Shown: positions 49,608 to 59,146 of the stretch, piece by piece
Layout: every line of letters begins with the position of its first letter
Position numbering within the stretch: position 1 is the first letter of the stretch
DNA from: 66-474 sp050737995
GTDB lineage: Bacteria > Pseudomonadota > Gammaproteobacteria > Xanthomonadales > Rhodanobacteraceae
Direction: 5' to 3'
Assembly (NCBI GenBank): GCA_050737995.1
Contig: JBOHYR010000041.1
Coordinates: 1 to 64,000, forward strand
Length of the DNA: 64,000 nt
Translations under genes and position numbers: made by a program
The notes under the pieces: generated by a model
Databases searched by the model: none
What the model was told of the DNA's origin: nothing
Seen by the model: the letters and a program-made list of their open reading frames with translations, nothing else

Positions 49608-51175
49608 ATCGGGTGCTGGAGGTCAAGGCTGGCATTTTCGCGCGCGCCTCGGGCTGGGGACTGGCTGCGACCGCGCTTGCCATCGCCGTGATCGTGCTGC
49701 TGGCGTGCTACTGGCAGACTGTGCAATCGTTGGTGTCGGTCTGGGATCACGACGGCACCTACCAGTATGCGTTCCTGATCTTTCCACTGAGCCTGTGGAC
49801 CGGGTTCAATCTGCGCCATCAACTTCGCGAGCTCGCGCCTGTACCGAGCGTTTGGGGGCTGGTCGCGGTGGCCGGCCTGGTGTTTGTCTGGTATGCGGGC
49901 AACCTGCTGGATGTGAATCTGGCGCAGCATTTCGCATTCGTGGCCCTGTTTCCAGCGCTGGTGCTGGCCTGCTGGGGCTGGCGCGCTCTATGGGTGCTCG
50001 CGTTCCCGCTCGGGTATCTGTTGGTGTTCGCGGTTCCCTGGGGCGATGGACTGGTGGGTCCGTTGCAAGACTTCACCGCGCGCTTTGCGGTACGCGCCCT
50101 CGAGTTGACCGGGACACCGGTGCTGCTCAACGGGCGGGAGATCGTCACGCCCTCCGCGACGTGGATGGTTGCGGATGCTTGCAGCGGTGTGAAATTCTTC
50201 ATCGCCTGCAGCGCGCTCGGTTGTTTGTATGCCTATTTGATGTATCAGCGTTGGTGGAAGCGGGTGGCGTTCGTGGCATCGTCTGCCGTGGTGCCGATCA
50301 TCGCAAACGGATTCCGGGTGTATTTCACCGTGCTGATTGGTGATACCTGGGGACTGAAGTACGCCACCGGAACGGACCACATGATCTTCGGGTGGCAGTT
50401 CTTCGGCACGGTGCTGCTGCTGTTGCTGCTGGCGGGTTGGTTTTTCCGCGACCGCCCCGCAGTGCGCGAGCAACGCACGGCAAATGGCGACAAGCCGGCC
50501 GGTGCACGCTTCGTGGTCTGGTTGGCGGCGATCGTGTTGTTGATCGCGGCTCCGGTATTGGTAACCGGGCTCGCGCTACCGACCCCGATGGAAGCCACCC
50601 GCGTGGTCGCGCCAACGATGGCAGGCTGGGCGAGGCCGCAGGCTCAGGCTGCGACAGACCTTTGGCAGCCGACGTTCAAGGGTGCGGCGGGGCAGGTGCA
50701 GGCGGCTTACCAATCGACCACCGGCGATAATGTCGTTGAGCTGTTTCATGCCGTCTACACCGGCAAGCCGCGTCGCGGGCACACCATGATTACCTATGGA
50801 AACGACGTTTACGATCCGGCGCACTCGAAAATTCTGAGCACTGCGAGCCGGCAGGTCGGCCTCGCCTATGGCCGAGACCTCACTGCCCGAGAACTGCGTC
50901 TGACTGGTACAACAGGTTCACGGCTGGTGTGGTACTGGTATTGCGTGGATCGTCGCTGTACTCACTCTCCGGTTTTGACCAAGTTGCTGCAAGCGAGGGA
51001 CGTACTGCGTGGCCGTGTCCCGCAATCCGAGGTATGGGCGTTGTCGTCGGCGCTTGGCCACAGCGATGCGGATCAGGTACGGAAGAATTTGCAAGCCTTC
51101 GCGCGGGCGCTACCCATGATGAGCGCGCCGGATTTGCGGAAGCGCGAACGAGTCACTCCAGGGAACGAGCCGTGA
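49604..51175 (+). CDS. xrtA: Exosortase A fused to a C-terminal EpsI domain
   Basis: Exosortase is the membrane transpeptidase-like enzyme that recognises PEP-CTERM tails, cuts them and probably attaches the protein to a lipid or glycan. The N-terminal 300 residues hold about eight membrane segments and the catalytic triad: Cys193 in VADACSGVKFF, Arg238 in NGFRVYF and His259 in GTDHMIFGW. After a helix at about 305-325 (VVWLAAIVLLIAAPVLVTGL) comes a soluble EpsI-type domain (to 523), including GDNVVELFHAVYTGKPRRG and LVWYWYCVDRRC. Fusion of XrtA with EpsI is the common XrtA form. The ATG at 49604 overlaps the preceding stop; ATG 49598 is an alternative. Confidence 0.95.
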   Translation: MNRVLEVKAGIFARASGWGLAATALAIAVIVLLACYWQTVQSLVSVWDHDGTYQYAFLIFPLSLWTGFNLRHQLRELAPVPSVWGLVAVAGLVFVWYAGNLLDVNLAQHFAFVALFPALVLACWGWRALWVLAFPLGYLLVFAVPWGDGLVGPLQDFTARFAVRALELTGTPVLLNGREIVTPSATWMVADACSGVKFFIACSALGCLYAYLMYQRWWKRVAFVASSAVVPIIANGFRVYFTVLIGDTWGLKYATGTDHMIFGWQFFGTVLLLLLLAGWFFRDRPAVREQRTANGDKPAGARFVVWLAAIVLLIAAPVLVTGLALPTPMEATRVVAPTMAGWARPQAQAATDLWQPTFKGAAGQVQAAYQSTTGDNVVELFHAVYTGKPRRGHTMITYGNDVYDPAHSKILSTASRQVGLAYGRDLTARELRLTGTTGSRLVWYWYCVDRRCTHSPVLTKLLQARDVLRGRVPQSEVWALSSALGHSDADQVRKNLQAFARALPMMSAPDLRKRERVTPGNEP

Positions 51176-52371
51176 GCGACAAGCCACTGATCGCGCACGT
51201 ACTCTACCGCTTGGATACCGGCGGCATGGAACACATGCTTGTGAAGCTGATCAACCATACCCACCCGCGTTACCGGCATGCTGTGGTCTGCCTAGAAGGG
51301 TATGGCGCCCTTCGGGACCAAATCGAGTTCGCTGATGTGCCGTGCCTCGCTTTGAATAAAAAGCCGGGCAAGGACTGGGGTTGCTACTTTAGGCTGTGGC
51401 GGGTGTTGCGGAATCTGAATCCGGACTTGGTCCACACCTACAACATCGGCGCTCTGGATGCGGTACCGGTTGCCAGGCTCGCAGGGGTGCGACGCGTCGT
51501 CCATGCCGAACGAGGCAGGGATGCCGCTGACCCGCGTGGCGAAAGTAGAAAATATCGCCTTTTGCGTCGCTGGTTCCTGCCGTTTATTGATCGCTACTTG
51601 GCGGTCTCGAGAGACCTGCAAGACTGGCTGATAGAAAAAGTAGGGATACCCCCTTCACGCGTCGTGTGTATTCCCAACGGCATTGACGCAATGCCCTTTG
51701 TCGCAGCAGCGAATCAAAGAGGCGCACGGCCCTTGCTGGGATCTTTCGCGCCTCCCGGAACCGTGCTGATCGGCACAGTCGGGCGGTTGGATGCCGTCAA
51801 GGACCAGGCTGGATTGATATCTGCGTTTCGCAATCTGTGCGAGGCGTTGCCTCAAGCGCGCGAGAGTCTGCGCCTCGTCTTGGTGGGCGAGGGTCCACAG
51901 CGTTCTGCGCTTGAATCACAAATCGCACGTACCGGACTTTCAGCACGGATCCTGCTTCTCGGTAATCGAAGGGATGTGGCGGCGTTGCTCGTGGAGTTCG
52001 ATGTCTTTGTACTTTCCTCGGTCGCCGAAGGCATGCCTGGCGTCCTGCTGGAAGCCATGGCATCCGGATTGCCCGTGGTGGCCACCGTTGTCGGCGGAGT
52101 GGGCGAGGTGGTGGTGCCCGGTGTGACCGGGACGCTGGTGCCACCCAGCGATCCCAAAGCGTTGGCCAAGGCACTGGCGAATTACGTAGTTGACACTCGA
52201 TTGCGTACACAGCACGGAGCGGGGGGACGCGGGTGCGTGATGACCCAGTTTAGTCTGCAATCCATGGTGTCAGCGTACACGGCCCTTTACGACGGATTGT
52301 TGAACCTTGGCGATCAGCAGCATCAAAAAGTCGCTATGGCCACTCGTGTGACCGGCCAAAAGGAGCATTGA
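51172..52371 (+). CDS. XrtA-associated glycosyltransferase 2 (TIGR03088 type)
   Basis: This 399-residue family 4 GT-B enzyme opens HVLYRLDTGGMEHMLVKLIN, the conserved Gly-rich start, and has VHTYNIGALDAVPVARLAGV and IPNGIDAMPF. The donor-binding region is LSSVAEGMPGVLLEAMASGLPVVAT, with the EX7E motif (EGMPGVLLE). The GTG at 51172 overlaps the xrtA stop (GTGA), a coupled start. The long frame from 50929 would overlap xrtA further. It extends the repeating unit; the sugar is unknown. Confidence 0.92.
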   Translation: MSDKPLIAHVLYRLDTGGMEHMLVKLINHTHPRYRHAVVCLEGYGALRDQIEFADVPCLALNKKPGKDWGCYFRLWRVLRNLNPDLVHTYNIGALDAVPVARLAGVRRVVHAERGRDAADPRGESRKYRLLRRWFLPFIDRYLAVSRDLQDWLIEKVGIPPSRVVCIPNGIDAMPFVAAANQRGARPLLGSFAPPGTVLIGTVGRLDAVKDQAGLISAFRNLCEALPQARESLRLVLVGEGPQRSALESQIARTGLSARILLLGNRRDVAALLVEFDVFVLSSVAEGMPGVLLEAMASGLPVVATVVGGVGEVVVPGVTGTLVPPSDPKALAKALANYVVDTRLRTQHGAGGRGCVMTQFSLQSMVSAYTALYDGLLNLGDQQHQKVAMATRVTGQKEH

Positions 52372-52374
52372 ACC

Positions 52375-54330
52375 ATGTGCGGTCTGGCCGGCAGCGTCTT
52401 GGCGAACAGAGGCGACAGGGTGAATGAAAAGATCCTGCTCGCAATGCGTGATGCGCAGCTGCACCGGGGGCCGGACGAGGCCGGGCTGTATCTCGGAGAG
52501 GGCGTCGGTCTGGGGCATCGCCGCCTCTCCATCATCGACCTGAGCCATGGACAGCAACCGATGGTGGACGAAGCAGCCGGCCTGGCGCTTATCTACAACG
52601 GCGAGCTGTACAACTTCCAGTCGCTCAAAGCCGAGCTGGAAGCGCAGGGTGTTGTGTTCCGCAGTAACAGCGACACCGAAGTGCTGTTGCGCGCGTGGCA
52701 GCACTGGCGCGAGGGGTGTCTGAAGCGGCTGCGGGGCATGTTCGCGTTCGCGGTGTGGGACATGCGCGACGAGCGTATTTATTTGTCACGCGACCACATT
52801 GGCATCAAACCGCTTTATTACGGTTTCACGCGCCACGGCGACCTGGTGTTCGCGTCCGAACTCAAGGGACTGCTGGCGCATCCCGGCGTTGAACGCAGTG
52901 TCGATCCTCATGCGCTTGAAGAATACCTGGCGTTCGGATACGTGCCCGACCCGAAGAGCATCTACAAGGGTATCTTCAAACTGCCACCCGCGCATTGGCT
53001 GAGCTGGCGCGCAGGAGATCTGCCGCCAGTTCCCTGTGCGTATTGGGATTTGCCGTTCCAGGTGGATAACTCGACGGGGTTGAGTGAGGCCTCTTCGGAA
53101 CTTCGCGAGTTACTCGATGATTCGGTCGCCAGCCAGATGGTCTCCGACGTACCACTCGGCGCGTTTCTTTCGGGTGGCGTGGACTCGAGTGCCGTAGTGG
53201 CGAGCATGAGCCGGCTGACGCGTGAGCCGGTCACCACCTGTTCCATTGGTTTTGATGACAGCGGATTTGACGAAACCGCCTATGCACAACAAGTAGCCCG
53301 ACTCTTTCATACCAAACATTTCGAGGAGCACGTTAGCGCTCAGGATTATGCCCTGCTGGATACGCTGGCTGGAATTTATGATGAACCTTTCGCCGACAGT
53401 TCCGCGCTGCCTACCTGGCGGGTATGCCAATTGGCGCGCAAGCATGTCACGGTCGCACTGTCTGGCGACGGCGGCGACGAGAATTTCGCCGGTTACCGAC
53501 GCTATCGCTTGCATGCGTGGGAAAGTAGCCTGCGCGCGAGCTTGCTGCTCTCGTTGAGAAAGCCGATATTTGGCTTATTGGGAAGCATCTATCCCAAAGC
53601 CGACTGGGCGCCGCGCCCGTTGCGCGCCAAGACCACGCTGCAGGCCCTCGCCCACGACAATGTGGAAGCCTATTTCCACAGCGTCAGCACCACGTCAGCG
53701 GCGATGCGTCAGCGGCTTTACAGCCCCGCTTTCAAACGCGAACTTCAGGGTTACAGCGCCCTCTCGGTGTTCCGTTCCCATGCCGAACGCGCACCCATCG
53801 ATCAGCCATTGCTATTGGCCCAATACCTCGATCTGAAGACCTGGCTTCCTGGCGACATCCTGACCAAAGTAGATCGCGCCAGCATGGCGCACAGTCTGGA
53901 GGTGCGTGTGCCGGTGCTCGATCACCGGCTGGTCGAGTGGGCTTCCAACCTGCCGCCGGAGATGAAACTGCGGCATGGTGTGGGCAAGTTTATTTTCAAG
54001 AAATCCCTCGAGCGCGACCTGCCCCACAAAGTGCTGTATCGGTCGAAGATGGGATTCAGTGTGCCGCTCGCGTCATGGCTGCGCGGACCGCTGCGCCCCA
54101 GATTGCAACACGCCTTGCATGGCGGCGCACTGTCAGAATGCGGATACTTCCAGCCAGCCGCACTCGAGCGGCTTGTGCAACAGCATGTCGCGGGTCGGCG
54201 CGATAACAGCGCAACGCTATGGAAGCTGCTGATGCTGGATGCGTTCCTGCGCCGCATGCAACAGTCCACGACTGCCACAGCCGGCGGTGAGCGGGTGCGC
54301 GAGGCGCTTGCCACCGGGGCGGCCTCATGA
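52375..54330 (+). CDS. XrtA-system asparagine-synthase-like amidotransferase
   Basis: This 651-residue protein is related to AsnB. The N-terminal Ntn glutaminase domain begins MCGLAGSVL with nucleophile Cys2, and has HRGPDEAGLYL and YNGELYNF. The C-terminal ATP-pyrophosphatase domain has the PP-loop FLSGGVDSSAVVASM and ALSGDGGDENFAGYRRY. TIGR03108-type members occur only in XrtA loci and are thought to amidate a sugar carboxylate or similar group rather than make asparagine. AGGAG precedes the ATG. Its last four bases overlap the sulfotransferase start. Confidence 0.94.
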   Translation: MCGLAGSVLANRGDRVNEKILLAMRDAQLHRGPDEAGLYLGEGVGLGHRRLSIIDLSHGQQPMVDEAAGLALIYNGELYNFQSLKAELEAQGVVFRSNSDTEVLLRAWQHWREGCLKRLRGMFAFAVWDMRDERIYLSRDHIGIKPLYYGFTRHGDLVFASELKGLLAHPGVERSVDPHALEEYLAFGYVPDPKSIYKGIFKLPPAHWLSWRAGDLPPVPCAYWDLPFQVDNSTGLSEASSELRELLDDSVASQMVSDVPLGAFLSGGVDSSAVVASMSRLTREPVTTCSIGFDDSGFDETAYAQQVARLFHTKHFEEHVSAQDYALLDTLAGIYDEPFADSSALPTWRVCQLARKHVTVALSGDGGDENFAGYRRYRLHAWESSLRASLLLSLRKPIFGLLGSIYPKADWAPRPLRAKTTLQALAHDNVEAYFHSVSTTSAAMRQRLYSPAFKRELQGYSALSVFRSHAERAPIDQPLLLAQYLDLKTWLPGDILTKVDRASMAHSLEVRVPVLDHRLVEWASNLPPEMKLRHGVGKFIFKKSLERDLPHKVLYRSKMGFSVPLASWLRGPLRPRLQHALHGGALSECGYFQPAALERLVQQHVAGRRDNSATLWKLLMLDAFLRRMQQSTTATAGGERVREALATGAAS

Positions 54331-55331
54331 GTCCCAGTATTCTGGTGTTCGGCATGCCGCGTTCGGGCACGACTTGGGTCGGCAAACTGTTCGATAGCCA
54401 CCCGGACACGCTTTACCGCCACGAACCCGACAGCGTGCGGAAGTTGACCATGCCGCTGTTTCCCGAGATGGAGGATGCGCACCGCTATCGTGATGAGTTG
54501 GAACAGTTCGTCGCTCTGCTGCCAGGGCTGCGCGATATCGAGGTTGTCGGCAAGCTGCCATTGTTTCCCAAGAGCTATCAGTCTGCTGCCTCGCTGGCTG
54601 CCTATCGTGCTAGCGTGGTCGCAGCGAAAGCCGCGAGCCGCATCCGTCGACACTTTCCTTGCCTCTACCGGCCGACGTGCCCGGACGACGAGCGCGCCCG
54701 TCTGGTGTGGAAGTCCATCGAGTCGCCGGGCCGGCTGGGGGTGTGCATCGAAGCACTGCCGGGCGTGCGCGCCATCCATCTGATGCGTCATCCTTGCGGC
54801 TATGTGGCATCGGTATTGCGCGGTGAAGCGTCACGCTGCTTCGGCGATGTGACGCCGAGCGCAGATCAGCTCTGGGCACTGAAAATACTGCTGGCCACGT
54901 CCACCGGAAAAGCACGTGGGCTGAGTCTGGATGGCCTCAAGCAGCTCACGCCCGAAGAGCGACTGGCGTGGCGGTGGGTGATGACCCAAGAAAAAATCCT
55001 TGCCGATGTCGCAGGCTGCGAACGTGTGCTTACGGTGCGGTATGAGGATGTCTGCATCGCGCCCATTGCAACGACCCGGCGGATGTTCGAGTTCGCCGGT
55101 CTCGACTGGCAACCGCAAACCGAGAGATTCGTCCGGGCGAGCACCGAGGTGACCGACACGAATTACTACAGCGTCTTCAAGAGCCCGCAGGCGTCGGCTG
55201 AACGCTGGCGTTCCGAACTGTCGCCGCCCGTTATCGAACGTGTCTTGCGAGTCTTGCGCAACAGCTCGCTGTCTCGCTTTTACCCTGAAGTCGCACAGAT
55301 ACCGACGGTCGTATCGGAAGCCCTGCCATGA
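54327..55331 (+). CDS. Sulfotransferase of the XrtA locus
   Basis: This 334-residue PAPS-dependent sulfotransferase has no TPR region, unlike the two at 19185-22326. The 5'-phosphosulfate loop is FGMPRSGTTWVGKLF near the N-terminus and the 3'-phosphate motif is IHLMRHPCGYVASVLRG. LTVRYEDVC is the late conserved strand. Placement between the amidotransferase and a glycosyltransferase, with ATGA overlaps on both sides, argues that it sulfates the exopolysaccharide or a lipid-linked precursor. Not every XrtA cluster carries such a gene. Confidence 0.88.
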   Translation: MSPSILVFGMPRSGTTWVGKLFDSHPDTLYRHEPDSVRKLTMPLFPEMEDAHRYRDELEQFVALLPGLRDIEVVGKLPLFPKSYQSAASLAAYRASVVAAKAASRIRRHFPCLYRPTCPDDERARLVWKSIESPGRLGVCIEALPGVRAIHLMRHPCGYVASVLRGEASRCFGDVTPSADQLWALKILLATSTGKARGLSLDGLKQLTPEERLAWRWVMTQEKILADVAGCERVLTVRYEDVCIAPIATTRRMFEFAGLDWQPQTERFVRASTEVTDTNYYSVFKSPQASAERWRSELSPPVIERVLRVLRNSSLSRFYPEVAQIPTVVSEALP

Positions 55332-56650
55332 AGACCGCGCAGCTAGACCATGCTATGGACACCGGGGCCATGTCGTCAGCGAAGGAGATGTTAGACGCGA
55401 CATGGCGTGGCGCGGGAACCATGCCAGCATCGGATGGCAAACGAGCGATTCGCCTGCTGGCGTTCACCAGCCTGTATCCAAATGATGCGCAGCCGCGCCA
55501 TGGCGTGTTTGTCGAGGAGCGACTGCGCCATCTGGCAGCGACGGGTCGAATTGCGGCGACCGTAGTAGCGCCGGTGCCGTGGTTTCCGTTTACGCATCGG
55601 AGCTTTGGCGCCTACGCGGCGTTTGCACGGGTTCCCGATCGTGAAGAGCGTCAAGGCATCCAGATTTTGCATCCTCGCTATCCAGCCATTCCGAAGCTGG
55701 GCATGAACATCGCGCCTGCCCTCATGTACCGGGCGGTCCTGCCGGTATTGCGGCAGTTGTCGGCTGGCAGAGACGCCTTCGACTTGATCGATGCGCATTA
55801 TTTCTACCCGGATGGCGTGGCGGCAGTCAGGTTGGGCATCGCGCTAAACAAACCGGTGGTGATCACCGTTCGTGGCAGCGATGTGAACGTGATTTCGCAA
55901 TATCGTCTACCTGCAAGGCAAATCAAATGGGCGGCGGAGCGCGCTGCCGCCATCGTGACCGTGTCCGACGCATTGAAGCATAAGGTCGAAGCCTTGGGTG
56001 TGAGTCCTGACCAAGTTGTGAATCTGCGCAACGGTGTTGACCTAGATCGCTTTCGGCCTCTGGATCGCGATGCCATTCGCGCCAGGCTCAATCTTGCCGG
56101 TCCGGTCTGGTTGGCGGTGGGACATTTGGTCGAATTGAAGGGCGTGCACATCACTCTTGCCGCGCTCGCCTGGACGGCTGATGCGACTTTGATGATCGTG
56201 GGCGAAGGCCCCGAGGAAAGGCGTTTGCGGCAATTGGTTGACCGCTTGGGTATCGGTGCGCGTGTGCGGTTTCTCGGCGCCATTCCCCATGCGGAGCTGT
56301 GTGAGTATTACAACGCGGCAGACGCGATGGTGCTTGCATCGAGCAGCGAGGGCATGCCCAATGTGGTGCTCGAATCCTTGGCTTGTGGCACGCCGGTGGT
56401 GGCCGCGCCTTTTGAAAGCGCTGCCGAATTGTTGAGTGCACCGGAGGCGGGGGAAATTGCCGCACAGCGCAGCGCCGAAGCCATCGCCTCGGCCTGGCTG
56501 CGGTTGCGGAGTCGGGCGCCGGAGCGTGCTGTTACGCGCAATTTTGCGGAACGGTTGGGATGGCAACCCGTGGTCGAAGCGCAGTACGAGTTGTACACGC
56601 GTGTACTCTCGCTGCACACGCCGGGCGCAGGCCCCGGAGCAACGCCATGA
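55328..56650 (+). CDS. Glycosyltransferase family 4
   Basis: This 440-residue GT-B enzyme begins its conserved part at about residue 45 with IRLLAFTSLYPNDAQPRHGVFVEERL. DAHYFYPDGVAAVRLG, VITVRGSDVNV and VNLRNGVDLDRFRPL follow. The EX7E donor site is SSEGMPNVVLESLACGTPVVA. The coupled ATG at 55328 (ATGA) is used, although in-frame ATGs at 55361 and later could also start the enzyme, since the first 45 residues are not conserved-looking. The sugar is unknown. Confidence 0.88.
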   Translation: MKTAQLDHAMDTGAMSSAKEMLDATWRGAGTMPASDGKRAIRLLAFTSLYPNDAQPRHGVFVEERLRHLAATGRIAATVVAPVPWFPFTHRSFGAYAAFARVPDREERQGIQILHPRYPAIPKLGMNIAPALMYRAVLPVLRQLSAGRDAFDLIDAHYFYPDGVAAVRLGIALNKPVVITVRGSDVNVISQYRLPARQIKWAAERAAAIVTVSDALKHKVEALGVSPDQVVNLRNGVDLDRFRPLDRDAIRARLNLAGPVWLAVGHLVELKGVHITLAALAWTADATLMIVGEGPEERRLRQLVDRLGIGARVRFLGAIPHAELCEYYNAADAMVLASSSEGMPNVVLESLACGTPVVAAPFESAAELLSAPEAGEIAAQRSAEAIASAWLRLRSRAPERAVTRNFAERLGWQPVVEAQYELYTRVLSLHTPGAGPGATP

Positions 56651-57951
56651 ATGACGTGCTGAGCGTTGCGCGGCAACAAGCCCCGCCCACAGCAGTGTCG
56701 GATGACCGGCCGTTGCGCATCCTGCACGTGCTGGATCATTCTCTACCCTTGCATAGCGGTTATACGTTTCGGACGCTCGCCATCCTCGACCAGCAACGCG
56801 CCCTCGGATGGGAGACGTTTCAGTTGACCGGTCCGAAACAGGGCAGCAGCGATCAGCAGGAGGAGTACGTCGGAGACTGGAAGTTCTACCGCACCCCGCC
56901 TGCATCCGGCTTCCTGACGCGACTACCGCTGATCCAGCACCGCGCCTTGATGAAAACCTTGGGCACTCGGCTTGCCGAAGTGGTTGACAGCGTAAGTCCT
57001 GACATCCTGCACGCCCACTCGCCAGTGTTGAACGCCTTGCCTGCGCTCCGCGTCGGCCGCGCTGCAGGTATTCCGGTGGTGTATGAAGTCCGCGCATTCT
57101 GGGAAGATGCCGCTGCCGATCACGGGACGGCCCGTGAGTGGGGACCGCGCTATCGCTTGACGCGGGCGCTTGAAACCCACGCACTGCAACGCGCCGATGC
57201 AGTCACGACGATCTGCGAGGGTCTGCGCCGCGACATGCTGAAACGTGGCATTCCCGCAAACAAAATCACCGTCATTCCCAACGCCGTGGATATATCCCGA
57301 TTTCGCTTCAAGGCCCCAGCCGATGCTGTGCTGGCGCAGCGACTTGGACTCACGCCCGGCAAGACGTTGGGATTCGCCGGTTCGTTTTACGCATACGAAG
57401 GATTGGATCGACTATTGCGAGCGATGCCGCAGGTGCTGGGCGCTGAACCCCAGGCGCGACTGATGTTGGTGGGTGGCGGACCGCAGGAAGTCAATTTGAA
57501 AACGTTGGCGGCCCAGCTTGGCGTTGAAGGTGCCGTGCATTTCACCGGGCGCGTGCCACATGCAGAAATTGGCCGCTACTACAGCGTCATGGATATCATG
57601 GTCTACCCGCGCGTCTCGCGGCGCCTGACGGAGTTGGTGACGCCGCTCAAGCCGCTCGAGGCGATGGCCATGGGCAAGCTGGTGGTGGCTTCGGATGTGG
57701 GCGGTCACCGCGAGCTGATTCGCGACGGCCACAATGGGCATCTTTTCCCTGCCGGGTCGGCCGAGTCCCTCGCGGGTCGTTTGATCGAGCTGCTGAAGGC
57801 GCCCGCGACCTGGGGCGATGTGATCACCAACGGTCGCACTTTCGTGGAGCGCGAACGTACATGGAGCGCGAGCGTGGCACGTTACCGCGGGGTCTATGCC
57901 GATGTACTCGACCGCCAGCAGAAGATCCACGGGGGGACGCGTGGTCACTGA
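56647..57951 (+). CDS. XrtA-associated glycosyltransferase 3 (TIGR04063 type)
   Basis: This 434-residue family 4 enzyme starts its catalytic part with LRILHVLDHSLPLHSGYTFRT, the signature of this exosortase-linked group. DILHAHSPVLNALPALRVGR, YEVRAFWEDAAADHGT and VIPNAVDISRF follow, then the donor site SRRLTELVTPLKPLEAMAMGKLVVASDVGGH. The ATG at 56647 overlaps the previous stop (ATGA); the longer frame from 56560 is not plausible. The next gene starts inside its last 11 bases. Confidence 0.92.
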   Translation: MNDVLSVARQQAPPTAVSDDRPLRILHVLDHSLPLHSGYTFRTLAILDQQRALGWETFQLTGPKQGSSDQQEEYVGDWKFYRTPPASGFLTRLPLIQHRALMKTLGTRLAEVVDSVSPDILHAHSPVLNALPALRVGRAAGIPVVYEVRAFWEDAAADHGTAREWGPRYRLTRALETHALQRADAVTTICEGLRRDMLKRGIPANKITVIPNAVDISRFRFKAPADAVLAQRLGLTPGKTLGFAGSFYAYEGLDRLLRAMPQVLGAEPQARLMLVGGGPQEVNLKTLAAQLGVEGAVHFTGRVPHAEIGRYYSVMDIMVYPRVSRRLTELVTPLKPLEAMAMGKLVVASDVGGHRELIRDGHNGHLFPAGSAESLAGRLIELLKAPATWGDVITNGRTFVERERTWSASVARYRGVYADVLDRQQKIHGGTRGH

Positions 57952-59146
57952 TACGCCTGCGGTGGTATTGGGCGCCGGTCTGAACGGCTTGGGTGTGGCG
58001 CGCAGTCTGGCGCGCGCGGATGTGCCTGTCTGGCTACTTGACTCCGACAAGCGACGCCCGGAAATGTACACCCGTGCCGCGAAGCCTCTGAAGATAGGCG
58101 CGCTGCATGGCGAAACGTTGGTCGAAGAACTTGTCCGTCTGGGCAAGAGGCAATTTTCGGGATCGCGCCCGGTCTTGCTCCTGACCCAAGAGGAAAGTGT
58201 CAAGACAGTTTCCCATTATCGCAATCGGCTGTCTGCTCTCTACCGATTCACCCTCCCGCCGATAAACCTTGTGGACACATTGCAGCACAAGCAAGGTTTC
58301 CAGCGTCTCGCCGAGCAACTCCATGGCCCTATTCCGCCCCTGGTGCACATTCGCGCGCCCGCGGATCTGTCCACGCTGGAAAGCTTGCAATATCCGGTAG
58401 TGATCAAGCCCGGCGAGCGGCACGCCGAATACGGGCGGCAATTCAAGAAGGCTTACCGCGTGGAGAGCGCCGCGGAATCCGCCGAGTTGATACGCCGTAT
58501 CCTTCCGGTGATGGCCGACGTGGTTGTGCAGGAGTGGACCGAGGGACCGGACTCCAACATCTACTTCTGCCTGCAATATCTCGACAAGCAGCAACAGGTC
58601 ACGGCGTCGTTCACCGGCCGCAAGATCCGCTCCTGGCCGCCGCAGGTCGGTGGTACGGCAAGTTGCATGCCGGCTCCCGAAGCCCATGAAGAGTTGTCCG
58701 GATTGACCGCCCGGTTCTTTCAGAGCGTGGGCGTGATCGGGATGGCCGGGATGGAGTACAAGCGCGATGCGCGTGGCGGTGGGTTTCGCATGGTGGAGCC
58801 GACCATAGGTCGAACCGATTATCAGGCGGAAGTGGCCACGCTCAACGGCGTCAATCTGCCGTACGCCGCATATTGTGCCGAACTCGATCGGCCCTATCCT
58901 GTGTCGGAGCCAGCGAAGCGTTCGCTGGCTTGGCATGTCCGTTCCGAGGACGAGCAATCTGCCGCGGCGCAGCATCAGCGTCGCCGGCAAGGCTATGACG
59001 GCGTCGACGGTGTACGCGACGCATTGTGGCGTCGGAATGATCCCATGCCGTTTCTGGTTCACAACCTGCGGCGCGCGCAACGTGCGCTGTACGCCCGGGC
59101 TGCGAAGATGATGCCCGGATCCCAAGTTGTTGGAAGCAAGTCATGA
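57941..59146 (+). CDS. ATP-grasp carboxylate-amine ligase-like protein
   Basis: This 401-residue protein starts with a Rossmann-like strand (AVVLGAGLNGLGVARSLARADVPVWLLD). It continues with an ATP-grasp fold: PVVIKPGERHAEYGRQFKKAY, VVVQEWTEGPDSNIYFCLQYLD and GMAGMEYKRDARGGGFRMVEPTIGR, the last giving the Glu and Asp metal ligands. ATP-grasp enzymes join a carboxylate to an amine or thiol through an acyl-phosphate. In this locus the substrate could be a sugar acid or an amino-sugar linkage, but this is inference. The GTG at 57941 (GGGGGGA just upstream) gives an 11-base overlap with the previous gene. The stop overlaps the next ATG. Confidence 0.8.
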   Translation: MVTDTPAVVLGAGLNGLGVARSLARADVPVWLLDSDKRRPEMYTRAAKPLKIGALHGETLVEELVRLGKRQFSGSRPVLLLTQEESVKTVSHYRNRLSALYRFTLPPINLVDTLQHKQGFQRLAEQLHGPIPPLVHIRAPADLSTLESLQYPVVIKPGERHAEYGRQFKKAYRVESAAESAELIRRILPVMADVVVQEWTEGPDSNIYFCLQYLDKQQQVTASFTGRKIRSWPPQVGGTASCMPAPEAHEELSGLTARFFQSVGVIGMAGMEYKRDARGGGFRMVEPTIGRTDYQAEVATLNGVNLPYAAYCAELDRPYPVSEPAKRSLAWHVRSEDEQSAAAQHQRRRQGYDGVDGVRDALWRRNDPMPFLVHNLRRAQRALYARAAKMMPGSQVVGSKS

